64,000 bases of DNA, from the NCBI RefSeq assembly GCF_021440345.1, contig NZ_JAKCNS010000022.1:60569-124568 (forward strand), written 5' to 3'. Below are positions 1-10,415 of this stretch, piece after piece (the stretch's first letter is position 1; every line of letters starts with the position of its first letter). The position numbers and the translations under genes are program-made. Source of the stretch: Kluyvera intermedia. GTDB taxonomy: Bacteria > Pseudomonadota > Gammaproteobacteria > Enterobacterales > Enterobacteriaceae. Under the pieces are notes generated by a model. It was not told where the DNA came from. It was given only the letters and a program-made list of their open reading frames with translations, and did not search any database.

Positions 1-28
1 CGGGAACCAGAATATCTACGCTACTCAT
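1..28 (-). CDS. sucB: SucB, 2-oxoglutarate dehydrogenase E2 (start only)
   Basis: Only the first nine codons are in the window; read on the minus strand they give MSSVDILVP, the N terminus of enterobacterial dihydrolipoyl succinyltransferase, the E2 core of the 2-oxoglutarate dehydrogenase complex. It lies 13 bases after the sucA stop and is read in the same direction, as in the classical sdh-suc gene cluster. The identification rests on this short peptide plus gene order, so it is good but cannot be tested further here. Confidence 0.85.
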
Positions 29-41
29 TTTGTATCCTTAA

Positions 42-2843
42 TTAATCGACGTTCAGCGCGTCATTGACCAGATCTTGTTGTTGCTTCTGGTGAACGGACA
101 TATACCCTACCGCCGGCGAGGCGGAGGCTGGGCGACCTGCGTAACGCAGAGCGGCCCCAAATGGAATCACATCACGGAAATGATGCTGGCTGCAGTACCA
201 GGCACCCTGGTTAAGGGGCTCTTCCTGACACCAGACGAAATCATGTACGTGAGCAAATGGTTTCAATGCTTCCTGTACTGCCTGGTGCGGGAACGGATAA
301 AGCTGTTCGATACGCACGATGGCAACATCTTTCTGGTTGTTTTTGCGACGCTGTTCCAGCAGGTCGTAGTACACCTTACCTGAACACAGTACCACGCGTT
401 TCACACCCTGCGGATCCAGCTCATCAATCTCGCCAATGGCCGGCATGAAGGTGCCGTTTGCCAGTTCGTCGAGAGAGGAAACCGCCAGCGGATGACGCAG
501 CAGCGATTTCGGTGACATCACCACCAGCGGACGGCGCATCCCGCGCAGCGCCTGACGACGCAGCATGTGATAAACCTGAGCCGGGGTCGACGGTACGCAA
601 ACCTGCATGTTCTGCTGAGCGCAAAGCTGCAGATAACGTTCCAGACGCGCGGAGGAGTGCTCCGGCCCCTGCCCTTCGTAACCGTGCGGCAGCAGCATTA
701 CCAGACCGCACATACGGCCCCATTTCTGCTCGCCGGAAGAGATGAACTGGTCAATAACAACCTGAGCGCCGTTGGCGAAGTCGCCGAACTGGGCTTCCCA
801 GATGGTCAGCGTGCGCGGCTCAGCCGTCGCATAACCGTATTCAAATGCCAGCACCGCTTCTTCAGACAGTACGGAGTCCCAGACTTTAAAGTCGCCCTGG
901 CCGTTGTGCACGTGCTGCAGCGGCGTGTAGGTTGAGCCGTTCGACTGGTTATGAATAACCGCGTGGCGGTGGAAGAAGGTGCCGCGACCGGCATCTTCGC
1001 CAGACAGACGAACCGGAACGCCTTCATCAACCAACGTGGCGTAAGCCAGGTTTTCCGCGCCGCCCCAATCGAACAGCTTCTCACCGGCAGCCATGGATTG
1101 ACGGTCGCCGTAGATTTTCGCTACGCGGGACTGCATTTCAATCGCTTCAGGCACGGTGCTGATACGGTTAGCCAACTCCTGCAGGCGCTTCATGTCAACC
1201 TTGTTCGGGTAGCTTTCGTCCCATTCATGGTTGAGGTACGGAGACCAGGTGAAGGAGTGCATGTTCATTGGACGCCACTCTTTCACCACGCATTCGCCCG
1301 CGTCCAGCGCGTCGCGATACAGGTTAACCATCTCGGTGGCATCTTCCAGCGTCGCGACTTTGTCGGCTTCTAGCTTGTCAGCGTAGATTTTGCGCGGGGT
1401 CGGATGCTTTTTGATTTTCTGATACATCAACGGCTGAGTTGCGCTTGGCTCGTCGGCTTCGTTGTGGCCGTGACGACGGTAGCAAACCAGGTCGATAAAC
1501 ACATCGCGTTTGAATGTATTACGGAAGTCCAGCGCCAGACGAGTGACGAAAGCAACGGCTTCCGGGTCATCCGCGTTGACGTGGAAAATCGGCGCCATCA
1601 CCATCTTACCGATATCGGTACAGTATGGCGTTGAGCGCGCATCCAGCGGGTTCGAGGTGGTGAAACCAACCTGGTTGTTGATAACGATACGTACGGTACC
1701 GCCCACTTCATAACCGCGAGCCTTGGACATGTTCAGGGTTTCCTGAACCACGCCCTGACCGGTCACTGCCGCATCACCGTGAATGGTAATTGGCAGAACC
1801 TGGTTGATGCTCGGCTCGTCCAGACGATCCAGACGCGCACGAACGGAACCAATCACCACTGGGCTAACGATTTCGAGGTGCGATGGGTTGAACGCCAGCG
1901 CCAGGTGCACCAGGCCGCCTTCGGTTTCGATATCGGAAGAGAAGCCCATGTGGTACTTCACGTCACCGGTGCCGAGGTGTTCTTTATGCTTACCGGAGAA
2001 CTCGTCGAACAGCTCCTGGGACTGTTTGCCCAGCACGTTGATAAGCACGTTCAGACGACCACGGTGCGCCATACCCAGCACCACTTCACGCGTGCCGCTC
2101 TTGCCAGCGTGGCGGATCATCTCTTTAAGCATTGGCACCAGCGCATCGCCGCCTTCCAGCGAGAAGCGTTTTGCACCCGGGAATTTCGCCCCCAGATAGC
2201 GTTCCAGACCTTCTGCTGCGGTCAGTTCGCTGAGGAAACGCGTTTTTTCTTCTGCGCTAAAGGTGGCATGCCCCGCTTCAAAACGCTGCTGAATCCAACG
2301 TTTTTCTTCGGTGTTGGTAATGTGCATGTATTCCGCGCCGATGTGACCACAGTAGGTCTGTTTCAGCGCGTCAATCAGCTCGCCGAGCTTCATCGTCTCT
2401 TTGCCGATAGCAAAAGAACCGACGTTAAAGCTCTCCTGGAAGTCAGCTTCAGTCAGATCGTGGAAAGCGGGATCTAAATCAGCCACTTTATCCTGCTGCC
2501 ACAGTCCCAGCGGATCGAGGATCGCATGCTGGTGACCACGGAAGCGATATGCGTTGATAAGCTGCAGGACTTTAACCTGCTTCGCATTCGTATCAGGGTC
2601 GGAAACGGAAGAAGAGTAACGTGAGGCATCCTTCGCCAGACGACGGAAATATTCACGCGTTGTTGAATGGAGTTGATCCGGTTTGACTCCGGTACCAGGT
2701 AACTGCTGGAACGTCGAACGCCAGTTAGCGTCTACCGAGTCAGGATCGGTTAAGAAGTCTTCATAGAGCTGTTCTATCCAGCTCTGGTTTGAGCCAGAGA
2801 GGTAAGAAGAGTCCAACCAGGCTTTCAAAGCGCTGTTCTGCAT
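42..2843 (-). CDS. sucA: 2-oxoglutarate dehydrogenase E1 component
   Basis: SucA is the thiamine-diphosphate E1 subunit that decarboxylates 2-oxoglutarate and passes the succinyl group to the lipoyl domain of SucB in the TCA cycle, in the cytoplasm. The product is 933 residues, the same length as E. coli SucA. Visible family features are the N-terminal YLSGSNQSWIEQLYEDF segment used in E2 binding, the GMAHRGRLNVL block, HGDAAVTGQG and IVINNQVGFTTS of the cofactor site, and a transketolase-like C-terminal half. It is read towards sucB and follows sdhCDAB after a 355-base repeat-containing gap. Nothing is unusual in the protein. Confidence 0.98.
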   Translation of the reverse strand: MQNSALKAWLDSSYLSGSNQSWIEQLYEDFLTDPDSVDANWRSTFQQLPGTGVKPDQLHSTTREYFRRLAKDASRYSSSVSDPDTNAKQVKVLQLINAYRFRGHQHAILDPLGLWQQDKVADLDPAFHDLTEADFQESFNVGSFAIGKETMKLGELIDALKQTYCGHIGAEYMHITNTEEKRWIQQRFEAGHATFSAEEKTRFLSELTAAEGLERYLGAKFPGAKRFSLEGGDALVPMLKEMIRHAGKSGTREVVLGMAHRGRLNVLINVLGKQSQELFDEFSGKHKEHLGTGDVKYHMGFSSDIETEGGLVHLALAFNPSHLEIVSPVVIGSVRARLDRLDEPSINQVLPITIHGDAAVTGQGVVQETLNMSKARGYEVGGTVRIVINNQVGFTTSNPLDARSTPYCTDIGKMVMAPIFHVNADDPEAVAFVTRLALDFRNTFKRDVFIDLVCYRRHGHNEADEPSATQPLMYQKIKKHPTPRKIYADKLEADKVATLEDATEMVNLYRDALDAGECVVKEWRPMNMHSFTWSPYLNHEWDESYPNKVDMKRLQELANRISTVPEAIEMQSRVAKIYGDRQSMAAGEKLFDWGGAENLAYATLVDEGVPVRLSGEDAGRGTFFHRHAVIHNQSNGSTYTPLQHVHNGQGDFKVWDSVLSEEAVLAFEYGYATAEPRTLTIWEAQFGDFANGAQVVIDQFISSGEQKWGRMCGLVMLLPHGYEGQGPEHSSARLERYLQLCAQQNMQVCVPSTPAQVYHMLRRQALRGMRRPLVVMSPKSLLRHPLAVSSLDELANGTFMPAIGEIDELDPQGVKRVVLCSGKVYYDLLEQRRKNNQKDVAIVRIEQLYPFPHQAVQEALKPFAHVHDFVWCQEEPLNQGAWYCSQHHFRDVIPFGAALRYAGRPASASPAVGYMSVHQKQQQDLVNDALNVD

Positions 2844-2964
2844 CGTGATCCCTTAAGCATTTTTATGCTTACTTCGCCGTGGATACTACCACGCACACCG
2901 CTGTGCGTGCCGGGGTTCACCTGTTGCGGACTGTCGTGTCATCTGCGTCCGCTAAGGAACCTTT

Positions 2965-3121
2965 AAAAACTGTCTAATAATCGTCACTGTTCAGGCTACG
3001 ACTGCGTTGCGGCCTTCACTCACTCCGGTCACAGAGTTAACTATGCTCCCGGAGACTCATTCAGACCGCGCCTTGTCTCGCTCTGAACATCTCGATTATT
3101 ACCGCTCATATGGCAGTTTTT
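2965..3121. repeat. Imperfect long inverted repeat, ERIC-like core
   Basis: The left end (aaaaactgtctaataatcg) and the right end (cgattatt followed by cagttttt) are inverted copies of one another, enclosing about 150 bases. The middle contains ctcactccggtcac and gctcccggagactcatt, which resemble in inverted form the core of enterobacterial ERIC elements. It occupies the sdhB-sucA gap, so it would be transcribed in any sdh-suc readthrough mRNA as a long hairpin. Assignment to a named repeat family is uncertain. Confidence 0.55.
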
Positions 3122-3142
3122 AGAGATTTCCTGCTATCTGTA

Positions 3143-3176
3143 CCCTCTCCCTAAGGGAGAGGGTTAGGGTGAGGGG
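3143..3176. repeat. Short palindromic intergenic repeat (ccctctccc...gggagaggg)
   Basis: The motif ccctctccctaagggagagg followed by gttagggtgagggg is a short palindromic unit that is widespread between enterobacterial genes. It lies just downstream of sdhB in the direction of transcription, where such units usually protect or process mRNA 3' ends. There is no U tract, so a simple intrinsic terminator is unlikely. Confidence 0.6.
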
Positions 3177-3198
3177 AACAACGCTCCCCTCTTACTAT

Positions 3199-3915
3199 TT
3201 ATGCACTACGTTGCAGCAGCATCGACTTAATATGGCCGATGGCGCGCGTCGGGTTCAGCCCCTTAGGACATACACTGACGCAGTTCATGATGCTGTGGCA
3301 GCGGAATACGCTGAAAGCGTCACTTAACCCTTCAAGACGGCTGTCGGTTTCGGTATCGCGGCTGTCAATCAGGAAGCGATACGCGGCCAACAGGCCTGCC
3401 GGGCCCACGAACTTGTCCGGGTTCCACCAGAACGACGGGCAAGAAGTTGAACAACATGCGCAAAGAATACACTCGTACAAGCCATCGAGTTTCTCACGCT
3501 GCTCTGGCATCTGCAGATGCTCACGAGCCGGAGGATTTTGCCCATTATTCAATAAGTAAGGCTTAATCTTCTCATATTGTGCATAGAATTGCCCCATGTC
3601 TACCACCAAATCGCGGATAACCGGCAGACCAGGCAGTGGACGGATAACAATTTTCTTACCCGGCTGATTCAGCGCAGAGATCGGCGTGATGCATGCCAGA
3701 CCGTTTTTGCCATTCATGTTGAGGCCGTCAGAGCCACAAACCCCTTCACGGCAAGAACGACGGAACGACAGCGATGGATCTTTTTCTTTCAGCTGCATCA
3801 GTGCATCCAGCAGCATCATGTCGCGACCTTCTTCCGCTTCCAGGGTGTAATCCTGCATGCGCGGAGCATCGTCTACGTCCGGGTTATAACGATAAACTGA
3901 AAACTCGAGTTTCAT
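3199..3915 (-). CDS. sdhB: Succinate dehydrogenase iron-sulfur subunit
   Basis: SdhB carries the [2Fe-2S], [4Fe-4S] and [3Fe-4S] clusters that move electrons from the SdhA flavin to ubiquinone at the SdhCD membrane anchor (complex II). The 238-residue length is standard. The plant-type [2Fe-2S] ligands are visible in CREGVCGSD plus a later LAC, and the C-terminal clusters in CILCACCSTSCP and CHSIMNCVSVCPKG. It lies 15 bases after sdhA in the sdhCDAB operon. The family is repressed by RyhB under iron starvation in E. coli; that is known biology, not read here. Confidence 0.98.
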   Translation of the reverse strand: MKLEFSVYRYNPDVDDAPRMQDYTLEAEEGRDMMLLDALMQLKEKDPSLSFRRSCREGVCGSDGLNMNGKNGLACITPISALNQPGKKIVIRPLPGLPVIRDLVVDMGQFYAQYEKIKPYLLNNGQNPPAREHLQMPEQREKLDGLYECILCACCSTSCPSFWWNPDKFVGPAGLLAAYRFLIDSRDTETDSRLEGLSDAFSVFRCHSIMNCVSVCPKGLNPTRAIGHIKSMLLQRSA

Positions 3916-3930
3916 TTTCCTGTCTCCGCA

Positions 3931-5697
3931 TTAATAAGTACGAATCTTCGGCGGGAATGCCGGACGCAGTTTCGGTTCCATATTGACGCTACGACGCGTC
4001 ATAGATTCCGACTCTGGCAGGTACAGGGAATGGCACAGCCAGTTTTCATCATCACGATCCGGGAAGTCGAAGCGGCTATGCGCGCCACGGCTTTCGGTAC
4101 GGAAGTTCGCAGACACCGCGGTGGCGTAAGCGGTTTCCATCAGGTTATCCAGCTCCAGACACTCAACGCGCTGGGTGTTGAACTCGCTGGAAGTGTCATC
4201 CAGACGGGCATTTTTCAAACGCTCGCGGATGGCTTTCAGCTGCTCAAGACCTTTCGCCATTGCATCGCCTTCGCGGAATACCGAGAAGTTGTGCTGCATA
4301 CATTCTTGCAGCGCTTTGCGGATTTCGACCGGGTCTTCGCCGTCACGGTTGCCGTTCCAGCGGTTAAGACGTTCCAGAGAAGCATCAATCTCTTCTTCCG
4401 TCGCGTCACGCAGCACGCCCTGCTCGGCGATAGACTCTTGCAGATGCAGACCCACCGCACGACCGAAGACCACCAGATCCAGCAGCGAGTTGCCGCCCAG
4501 ACGGTTTGCACCGTGTACCGATACGCAGGCGATTTCGCCCACCGCGAACAGGCCCGGAATCACTACATCTTCGCCCTGCTCGTTCACGGTCAGTGCCTGG
4601 CCGCTCACTTTGGTCGGAATACCGCCCATCATGTAGTGGCAGGTTGGAATAACCGGAATCGGCTCTTTAACCGGGTCGACGTGCGCAAAGGTACGCGACA
4701 GTTCCAGGATGCCCGGCAGACGGGATTCCAGAACTTCTTTACCCAGATGGTCAAGTTTCAGCTTAGCGTGCGGACCCCATGGGCCATCGCAACCGCGGCC
4801 TTCACGGATTTCGATCATGATGGAACGCGCCACCACGTCACGACCCGCCAGGTCTTTCGCATTCGGGGCATAACGCTCCATAAAGCGTTCGCCGTGTTTG
4901 TTCAGCAGGTAGCCACCTTCACCACGGCAGCCTTCCGTCACCAGAACACCCGCACCCGCAATACCGGTTGGGTGGAACTGCCACATTTCCATATCCTGCA
5001 CCGGCACACCAGCGCGGATAGCCATACCTACGCCGTCACCGGTATTAATGTGGGCGTTGGTGGTGGACTGGTAAATACGACCTGCACCGCCGGTCGCCAG
5101 CACGGTTGCGCGGGCTTTGAAGTAGACCACTTCGCCGGTTTCGATACACAGAGCGGTACAACCCACCACTGCGCCATCGGCGTTTTTCACCAGATCCAGC
5201 GCATACCACTCGGAGAAGATGGTGGTGTGGTTTTTCAGGTTTTGCTGATACAGCGTGTGCAGCAGTGCGTGACCAGTACGGTCCGCCGCCGCTGCGGTAC
5301 GTGCCGCCTGCTCGCCGCCGAAGTTTTTCGACTGGCCGCCAAACGGACGTTGATAGATGGTGCCATCATCCAGACGGGAGAATGGCAGGCCCATGTGATC
5401 CAGCTCCAGAATCGCTTCCGGACCGGTTTTGCACATATATTCGATAGCGTCCTGGTCACCGATGTAGTCCGACCCTTTAACGGTGTCGTACATGTGCCAT
5501 TCCCAGTTATCTTCATGGGTATTACCGAGCGCCACGGTGATACCACCCTGCGCTGACACGGTATGGGAACGGGTCGGGAACACTTTGGACAGCAGCGCAC
5601 AGGTCTGGCCGCTTTGGGAAATTTGCAGCGCCGCGCGCATACCTGCGCCACCGGCACCAATCACAACAGCATCAAATTCTCTGACTGGCAGTTTCAT
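3931..5697 (-). CDS. sdhA: Succinate dehydrogenase flavoprotein subunit
   Basis: SdhA oxidises succinate to fumarate with covalently bound FAD. I start it at the ATG giving [19 protein letters not shown]; this gives 588 residues, the E. coli length, and overlaps the sdhD stop by one base, while a start four codons earlier would lie inside sdhD. Seen in the sequence: the N-terminal dinucleotide-binding glycines (GAGGAG), [13 protein letters not shown] with the histidine that binds FAD, QFHPTG, and the [13 protein letters not shown] terminus. It is the third gene of sdhCDAB. Confidence 0.98.
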   Translation of the reverse strand: MKLPVREFDAVVIGAGGAGMRAALQISQSGQTCALLSKVFPTRSHTVSAQGGITVALGNTHEDNWEWHMYDTVKGSDYIGDQDAIEYMCKTGPEAILELDHMGLPFSRLDDGTIYQRPFGGQSKNFGGEQAARTAAAADRTGHALLHTLYQQNLKNHTTIFSEWYALDLVKNADGAVVGCTALCIETGEVVYFKARATVLATGGAGRIYQSTTNAHINTGDGVGMAIRAGVPVQDMEMWQFHPTGIAGAGVLVTEGCRGEGGYLLNKHGERFMERYAPNAKDLAGRDVVARSIMIEIREGRGCDGPWGPHAKLKLDHLGKEVLESRLPGILELSRTFAHVDPVKEPIPVIPTCHYMMGGIPTKVSGQALTVNEQGEDVVIPGLFAVGEIACVSVHGANRLGGNSLLDLVVFGRAVGLHLQESIAEQGVLRDATEEEIDASLERLNRWNGNRDGEDPVEIRKALQECMQHNFSVFREGDAMAKGLEQLKAIRERLKNARLDDTSSEFNTQRVECLELDNLMETAYATAVSANFRTESRGAHSRFDFPDRDDENWLCHSLYLPESESMTRRSVNMEPKLRPAFPPKIRTY

Positions 5698-6044
5698 CAC
5701 ACACCCCACACCACAACAAATCCATAGATAACGTAAACCAGCAGCGCAACAACAATCAGCAGTTGCAGCGTCAGGCGCAGAGCCAGTGGTTTAACGTAGT
5801 CGGTTAACACCTGCCACATGCCAATCCAGGCATGAATCAAAATCGAGAACAGGGCCAGCAAGGTGAATACTTTGGTGAACGCAGAGGCAAAGAAACCACT
5901 CCAGACTTCCCACGTGACGTCACCCGTTACCGCGAAGAAGCCAACCATATAGATAATGTAGAGCGTCAAAACAATGGCGGTGGCGCGGACCAGGATGAAG
6001 TCATGTACGCCGTTGCGTCCTAATGCTGAGGCGTTGCTTACCAT
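5697..6044 (-). CDS. sdhD: Succinate dehydrogenase membrane anchor SdhD
   Basis: SdhD is one of the two small membrane subunits of complex II, contributing to the ubiquinone site and heme b binding. The 115-residue product has three hydrophobic helices (about residues 15-37, 53-76 and 87-112) and the conserved [16 protein letters not shown] segment, with the His of the heme site and the Asp-Tyr pair of the quinone site. It overlaps sdhC by seven bases and sdhA by one, as expected for a translationally coupled operon. Confidence 0.97.
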   Translation of the reverse strand: MVSNASALGRNGVHDFILVRATAIVLTLYIIYMVGFFAVTGDVTWEVWSGFFASAFTKVFTLLALFSILIHAWIGMWQVLTDYVKPLALRLTLQLLIVVALLVYVIYGFVVVWGV

Positions 6045-6427
6045 ACGAGGACTCCTGCAAGAATTGAAAGCACGACAGTAATAACAAAAGAAATTTTCGC
6101 TGAGCGCTTACCGGCTTCGAGCGTTTCTTCCAGATAACCGAAATCCATTAACACGTGACGAATACCGACAACCGCGTGATACGCCAGCGCAGTCAGGATG
6201 CCCCACATAATGAATTTGGCGAAGAAACTGCCCATGATAGATGAAGCGGTTTGGAAGCCTTCCGGAGAAGAGAGACTGGTGCCCAGCAACCACAGCAGAA
6301 TACCGACCGCCACAAACGTGATCACACCGGATACGCGATGGAGAATGGACGCTATCGCTGTTATAGGGAACCGGATTGTTGTCAAATCCAGATTGACAGG
6401 TCTTTGTTTTTTCACATTTCTTATCAT
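6038..6427 (-). CDS. sdhC: Succinate dehydrogenase cytochrome b556 subunit SdhC
   Basis: SdhC is the first gene of the operon and the second membrane anchor of complex II. I start at the ATG giving [15 protein letters not shown], which yields 129 residues as in E. coli; the ATG five codons upstream is not conserved. Visible functional residues are the SILHRVSG block (Ser and Arg of the quinone pocket) and YHAVVGIRH with the axial heme histidine. Three transmembrane helices are evident. Confidence 0.97.
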   Translation of the reverse strand: MIRNVKKQRPVNLDLTTIRFPITAIASILHRVSGVITFVAVGILLWLLGTSLSSPEGFQTASSIMGSFFAKFIMWGILTALAYHAVVGIRHVLMDFGYLEETLEAGKRSAKISFVITVVLSILAGVLVW

Positions 6428-7079
6428 GAATAACGCCCACATGCTGTTCTTATTATTTCCTTCCTCCGGTCCGCAGGCGGGTCAAGCAGCGTTCTTTTCT
6501 ATAACTTCGCGTCATGTAAAAATCTGCTCACAGATGCTAAAACGACACGTTGCAACGCTGGGTGGCTCGGGATTGCAGGGTATTCCGGAGACCTGGCGGC
6601 AGTATAGGCCGTTCACAAAATCATTACAATTAACCTACATATAGTTTGTCCGGTTTTATGCAGAACAGTGATCATGCTCACGATTAAAACAATTTTTTAA
6701 AAATTAACCACGTGATTTGACAAATATTAAACATTATTGTTACAACCATTACCTGTAAAAGCATATAATGCTCAAAAGTTATGGGGTCACTCTTTAACCT
6801 GATAATAAGTTATGTAACAGTGTTCCGGAGTTGACCTAACCAATCAGGACAGTTATTAGTGTTGTACAGGTTTGAATCATCGGATTGCTAAGACCCTGAT
6901 TTGCTGTTGTTTCACTGTAGATTAGACGTGCACCGTCAAGCGCCCTTGCTCTGTACCCTTGCTTTATTTCTTCAGCAGAGCCGTGAGCCAAATAACAAAC
7001 AGGCAACGTCGAAATATGTTTTGAATTGCAAATCCGGCATCCAGCAGTCTTAAGCAAAAAGGCGCTAAGGAGACCGTAA
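6428..7079. promoter_or_regulatory. Divergent sdhC-gltA regulatory region
   Basis: This 652-base non-coding stretch separates the divergent sdhCDAB and gltA genes and must hold both promoter sets. It is AT-rich in the middle (6650-6760), with runs such as aattttttaaaaattaacc that suit ArcA or IHF binding. I do not assign individual boxes. No gene, including small ORFs with a credible ribosome site, is seen. In E. coli this region responds to ArcA and CRP. Confidence 0.7.
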
Positions 7080-8363
7080 ATGGCTGATACTAAGGCAAAA
7101 ATCACTGTGACCGGTGAAAATGCTATTGAACTTGATGTGCTAAAAGGTACGCTCGGTCAGGATGTTATTGATATCCGTAGTCTTGGTTCGAAAGGCATTT
7201 TTACTTTTGATCCTGGTTTTACCTCTACCGCATCTTGCGAATCTAAAATTACTTTTATTGATGGTGACGAAGGGATCTTGCTGCACCGTGGCTTCCCTAT
7301 CGATCAGTTAGCCACCGAGTCTAACTATCTCGAAGTGTGCTACATCCTGCTGTACGGTGAAAAACCTTCTCAAGCTGAATTTGACGAGTTCACCACCACC
7401 GTCACTCGCCACACTATGATCCACGAGCAGATTACCCGTCTGTTCCACGCGTTCCGTCGCGATTCTCACCCAATGGCGGTGATGTGCGGGATAACTGGCG
7501 CGCTGGCTGCGTTCTATCACGACTCTCTGGATGTGAATAACCCACGTCATCGTGAAATCGCCGCATTCCGTCTGCTGTCGAAAATGCCAACCATGGCAGC
7601 GATGTGTTACAAATATTCTATCGGCCAGCCGTTCGTCTATCCGCGTAATGACCTCTCTTATGCCGGTAACTTCCTGCGCATGATGTTTGCCACCCCTTGC
7701 GAAGAGTATGTAGTGAATCCTGTGCTGGAACGCGCCATGGACCGTATTCTGATCCTGCACGCTGACCACGAACAGAACGCATCAACCTCGACCGTTCGTA
7801 CTGCCGGTTCTTCCGGTGCTAACCCGTTCGCTTGTATCGCAGCCGGTATTGCTTCTCTGTGGGGGCCAGCACACGGTGGCGCCAACGAAGCAGCACTGAA
7901 GATGCTCGAAGAGATCAGCTCCGTTAAACACATTCCTGAGTTTGTCCGTCGCGCGAAAGACAAGAACGACTCTTTCCGCCTGATGGGCTTTGGCCACCGC
8001 GTCTACAAGAACTACGACCCGCGCGCCACCGTGATGCGTGAAACCTGCCACGAAGTTCTGCGCGAACTGGGCTCGAAAGATGATCTGCTGGAAGTCGCGA
8101 TGGAGCTTGAGCACATCGCACTGAACGACCCGTACTTCATCGAGAAGAAACTGTACCCGAACGTCGACTTCTACTCCGGTATCATCCTGAAAGCGATGGG
8201 CATTCCGTCAACCATGTTCACCGTTATCTTCGCGATGGCGCGTACCATCGGCTGGATTGCGCACTGGAACGAAATGCACACTGACGGCATGAAGATTGCG
8301 CGTCCACGTCAGCTGTACACCGGCTACGAACAGCGTGACTTCAAATCAGAACTCAAGAAATAA
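7080..8363 (+). CDS. gltA: Citrate synthase (type II)
   Basis: GltA condenses oxaloacetate and acetyl-CoA to citrate, the entry step of the TCA cycle; enterobacterial enzymes are NADH-inhibited hexamers. The 427-residue length equals the E. coli protein. Catalytic blocks are visible: [12 protein letters not shown] and [13 protein letters not shown] with the two active-site histidines, and [10 protein letters not shown] with the catalytic aspartate. A clear ribosome site (aaggag) precedes the ATG by six bases. It is divergent from sdhCDAB and ends with its own terminator. Confidence 0.98.
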   Translation: MADTKAKITVTGENAIELDVLKGTLGQDVIDIRSLGSKGIFTFDPGFTSTASCESKITFIDGDEGILLHRGFPIDQLATESNYLEVCYILLYGEKPSQAEFDEFTTTVTRHTMIHEQITRLFHAFRRDSHPMAVMCGITGALAAFYHDSLDVNNPRHREIAAFRLLSKMPTMAAMCYKYSIGQPFVYPRNDLSYAGNFLRMMFATPCEEYVVNPVLERAMDRILILHADHEQNASTSTVRTAGSSGANPFACIAAGIASLWGPAHGGANEAALKMLEEISSVKHIPEFVRRAKDKNDSFRLMGFGHRVYKNYDPRATVMRETCHEVLRELGSKDDLLEVAMELEHIALNDPYFIEKKLYPNVDFYSGIILKAMGIPSTMFTVIFAMARTIGWIAHWNEMHTDGMKIARPRQLYTGYEQRDFKSELKK

Positions 8364-8380
8364 ATGAGAGTTTGATAGAC

Positions 8381-8407
8381 AAAAAGCGCCTGCGGGCGCT
8401 TTTTTTA
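8381..8407 (+). terminator. gltA intrinsic terminator
   Basis: A GC-rich hairpin (agcgcctgcgggcgct) followed by a run of seven T residues, 17 bases after the gltA stop. Confidence 0.9.
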
Positions 8408-8451
8408 TCACCCACTATCGGTGGGAAAACCTCATCCATTGAATGGTATTT

Positions 8452-9243
8452 TCAATGCTGACAACCCGGGCACCAGTAAAATGGCCGTGAAGAAAGCATT
8501 GTTTTCTCAATCATCGTCCCGCAGCGCTCACACGCCTCCCCGTCGCGGTGAAAGACTTTAAAGCGAAACAGCGCACCATGATACTTATTGTCATCCACCT
8601 GACCGCGTGTGTTGTACGAAAGCCGCGGGATCGCCAGCAGCGCCTGCGCCAGCGAGTCAAGCTGAGCGTCGTTTAGCTGCGACGCTTTATGATTCCCGGT
8701 GAGCCCAACTTGCCAGAGGATCTCGACACGCAAATAGTTGCCAAGCCCTGCCAGAAACGCCTGATCTAAAAACAGCCCGGAAAATTGGCGGTTGCGAAAT
8801 TTCGGCAACAGCAGTCGCTCTTTGACCTTTTGGGGCGTCAGCGTCATATCGAGCACATCCGGCCCCACGCGCAGTAAAAACGGATGCGTCTTCACCTGCT
8901 CCGGCGTCAACATTTCAATATCCGATGCGCTATACAACAGAATGGTCTTGTCCGCAGTCTGTAGCTTCACGCGCAGAACCCGCGTCGTATCCAGCGAGTC
9001 ACCGGTGTTCACCACCCGCCATACGCCATAAAGCTGGTTATGGCTATACAGCGTCAGACCGCCGGAAAAATGGGTAAGCAGCGCTTTGCCACGCGTTTCG
9101 ACGTGGGTGACGTATTGGTCGACAAGGAGGGAGGCATAGGGTTTTAATTCAGGAAAAGCAAACCAGACATCGGTCAGTGGCTTGCCTTTGATAGCCGCTT
9201 CCAGGCTATCCGCTGCGCGGCGGATTTCTGGGCCTTCTGGCAT
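8452..9243 (-). CDS. nei: Endonuclease VIII (DNA glycosylase/AP lyase)
   Basis: Nei removes oxidised pyrimidines and nicks the DNA by beta,delta-elimination in base excision repair. The 263-residue product has the Fpg/Nei N terminus [11 protein letters not shown], in which Pro2 is the nucleophile after Met removal and Glu3 assists. It also has the helix-two-turn-helix region ([14 protein letters not shown]) and a C-terminal zinc finger, [11 protein letters not shown]...PFYWCPGCQ. The length equals E. coli Nei. It is convergent with gltA. The abrB gene that lies next to nei in E. coli K-12 is not here. Confidence 0.96.
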   Translation of the reverse strand: MPEGPEIRRAADSLEAAIKGKPLTDVWFAFPELKPYASLLVDQYVTHVETRGKALLTHFSGGLTLYSHNQLYGVWRVVNTGDSLDTTRVLRVKLQTADKTILLYSASDIEMLTPEQVKTHPFLLRVGPDVLDMTLTPQKVKERLLLPKFRNRQFSGLFLDQAFLAGLGNYLRVEILWQVGLTGNHKASQLNDAQLDSLAQALLAIPRLSYNTRGQVDDNKYHGALFRFKVFHRDGEACERCGTMIEKTMLSSRPFYWCPGCQH

Positions 9244-9321
9244 AGTGGTGTCCTTTTATCAATCAAAACGCCAACTATCCTGAGCGTCTCAGCCCTGGTT
9301 AGCAAGCGCAATGATGAAGAG

Positions 9322-10191
9322 TCAGGCATCACAAACGCGGAATTCTAAGGTCCGAAACGGCGAGTCGTTGTCCTCTAGCAGCAGCTTTGCCCCTTGAAAA
9401 CGATTACTGGCGACAAACCCCGTTCTCAGCACGCCTAGAGCGCCTTTCCAGGCACCATTCCACTCTAAATACATGATTAAGTATGACGCGGTGAGTTGTT
9501 CCCACGATGAGAATTGTTGTTGAATAAGCTCTCCGATAGTATTGAGAAACGCTCTTGCTTCCTGTTCATCAATATAACCGATTGAAAAACCTATTCGGGT
9601 AAGCCAGGAGGCTCTGACCAAATCAAATCCGGTCTTCGGACAAGCATCAACATTTTGAAAAAAAAGACCTTGCTGCTGTAAAAAAGAAATATAGCGGTCT
9701 TTGGCTACCACGGCATCCAGAGATGAGCGCGAAGCAGCAATAGAATTATTAATTAACGTGCGGATAACCTTCCTTAATTTCCGATCGTTATCAATATCCC
9801 ACGAAGTACTCATTAAAAAACGCGCCTCTTTAACATCTTCCAGATTATTTAAGTCCAGCTGTTCAAGTGAATTCACATAACTTATTGAAGTACTGTAACG
9901 TCCCGTTTCAGCAATCAAACATAGCGACTCTGCGCATGCTGAACGCTGCTCGTTTGGTGATGTTAGTGGGTAACAAGGCTGCGTGTTGTACAACTGACTG
10001 ATAACAAACTCGGGTATATCTCTGTGATGGGAAGAAGCGCGAACATGAAGCACCAAAGAAAACACAGCCCACGCCATTAATGCCCCGGTTATAATATGAA
10101 AGGTAAGATGATTACCGATTAAATTAAACTTACTCTGAGCAATTACACCTACAACTAATATGATAGTTGGTAACGCAATTTTACGTACCAT
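9322..10191 (-). CDS. DUF1266 family membrane-anchored protein
   Basis: A 289-residue protein of unknown function. I choose the ATG giving MVRKIALP because GGAG lies five bases upstream of it; a start seven codons earlier has no ribosome site. Residues about 5-20 and 29-50 are hydrophobic and probably form two membrane helices; the rest is predicted cytoplasmic. The C-terminal half has the layout of DUF1266 proteins (STSWDIDND, WLTRIGFSIGYIDEQEARAFLN, FSSWEQLTASYLIMYLEW), a family seen in E. coli YbeQ/YbeR/YbeU. The gene stands alone, is less GC-rich than its neighbours, and sits between nei and pxpA where K-12 has other genes. The family call is moderately sure; the function is unknown. Confidence 0.75.
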   Translation of the reverse strand: MVRKIALPTIILVVGVIAQSKFNLIGNHLTFHIITGALMAWAVFSLVLHVRASSHHRDIPEFVISQLYNTQPCYPLTSPNEQRSACAESLCLIAETGRYSTSISYVNSLEQLDLNNLEDVKEARFLMSTSWDIDNDRKLRKVIRTLINNSIAASRSSLDAVVAKDRYISFLQQQGLFFQNVDACPKTGFDLVRASWLTRIGFSIGYIDEQEARAFLNTIGELIQQQFSSWEQLTASYLIMYLEWNGAWKGALGVLRTGFVASNRFQGAKLLLEDNDSPFRTLEFRVCDA

Positions 10192-10415
10192 AAAAACTCC
10201 ATCCCTGGACACATGAACGGTAAAAGTCGGCAGGAAAACGACCGTTTACACCGGGCAAGTGTAAGTATAATTTTCTCAACCATGCTAGTAAAAAATACAA
10301 ACAGCAGAGAAAATCAGAATAAATTAATCAATTAAAAAATATAAGAAAGAACAAAATATAAAAATAATAAATAACTCAAGGTGCGCAATGGCCTGGGACG
10401 CACCTTAAAAAATAT
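10192..10415. other. AT-rich intergenic region
   Basis: A strongly AT-rich stretch (especially 10300-10380) upstream of the DUF1266 gene and downstream of pxpA. It probably contains the promoter of the DUF1266 gene; no specific boxes are assigned. Its composition, with that of the adjacent gene, would suit silencing by H-NS. Confidence 0.5.

Noticed and set aside
4030..5556. Long plus-strand ORF (508 codons) opposite sdhA
   Set aside because: It mirrors the codon pattern of sdhA on the other strand and has no ribosome site or family resemblance.
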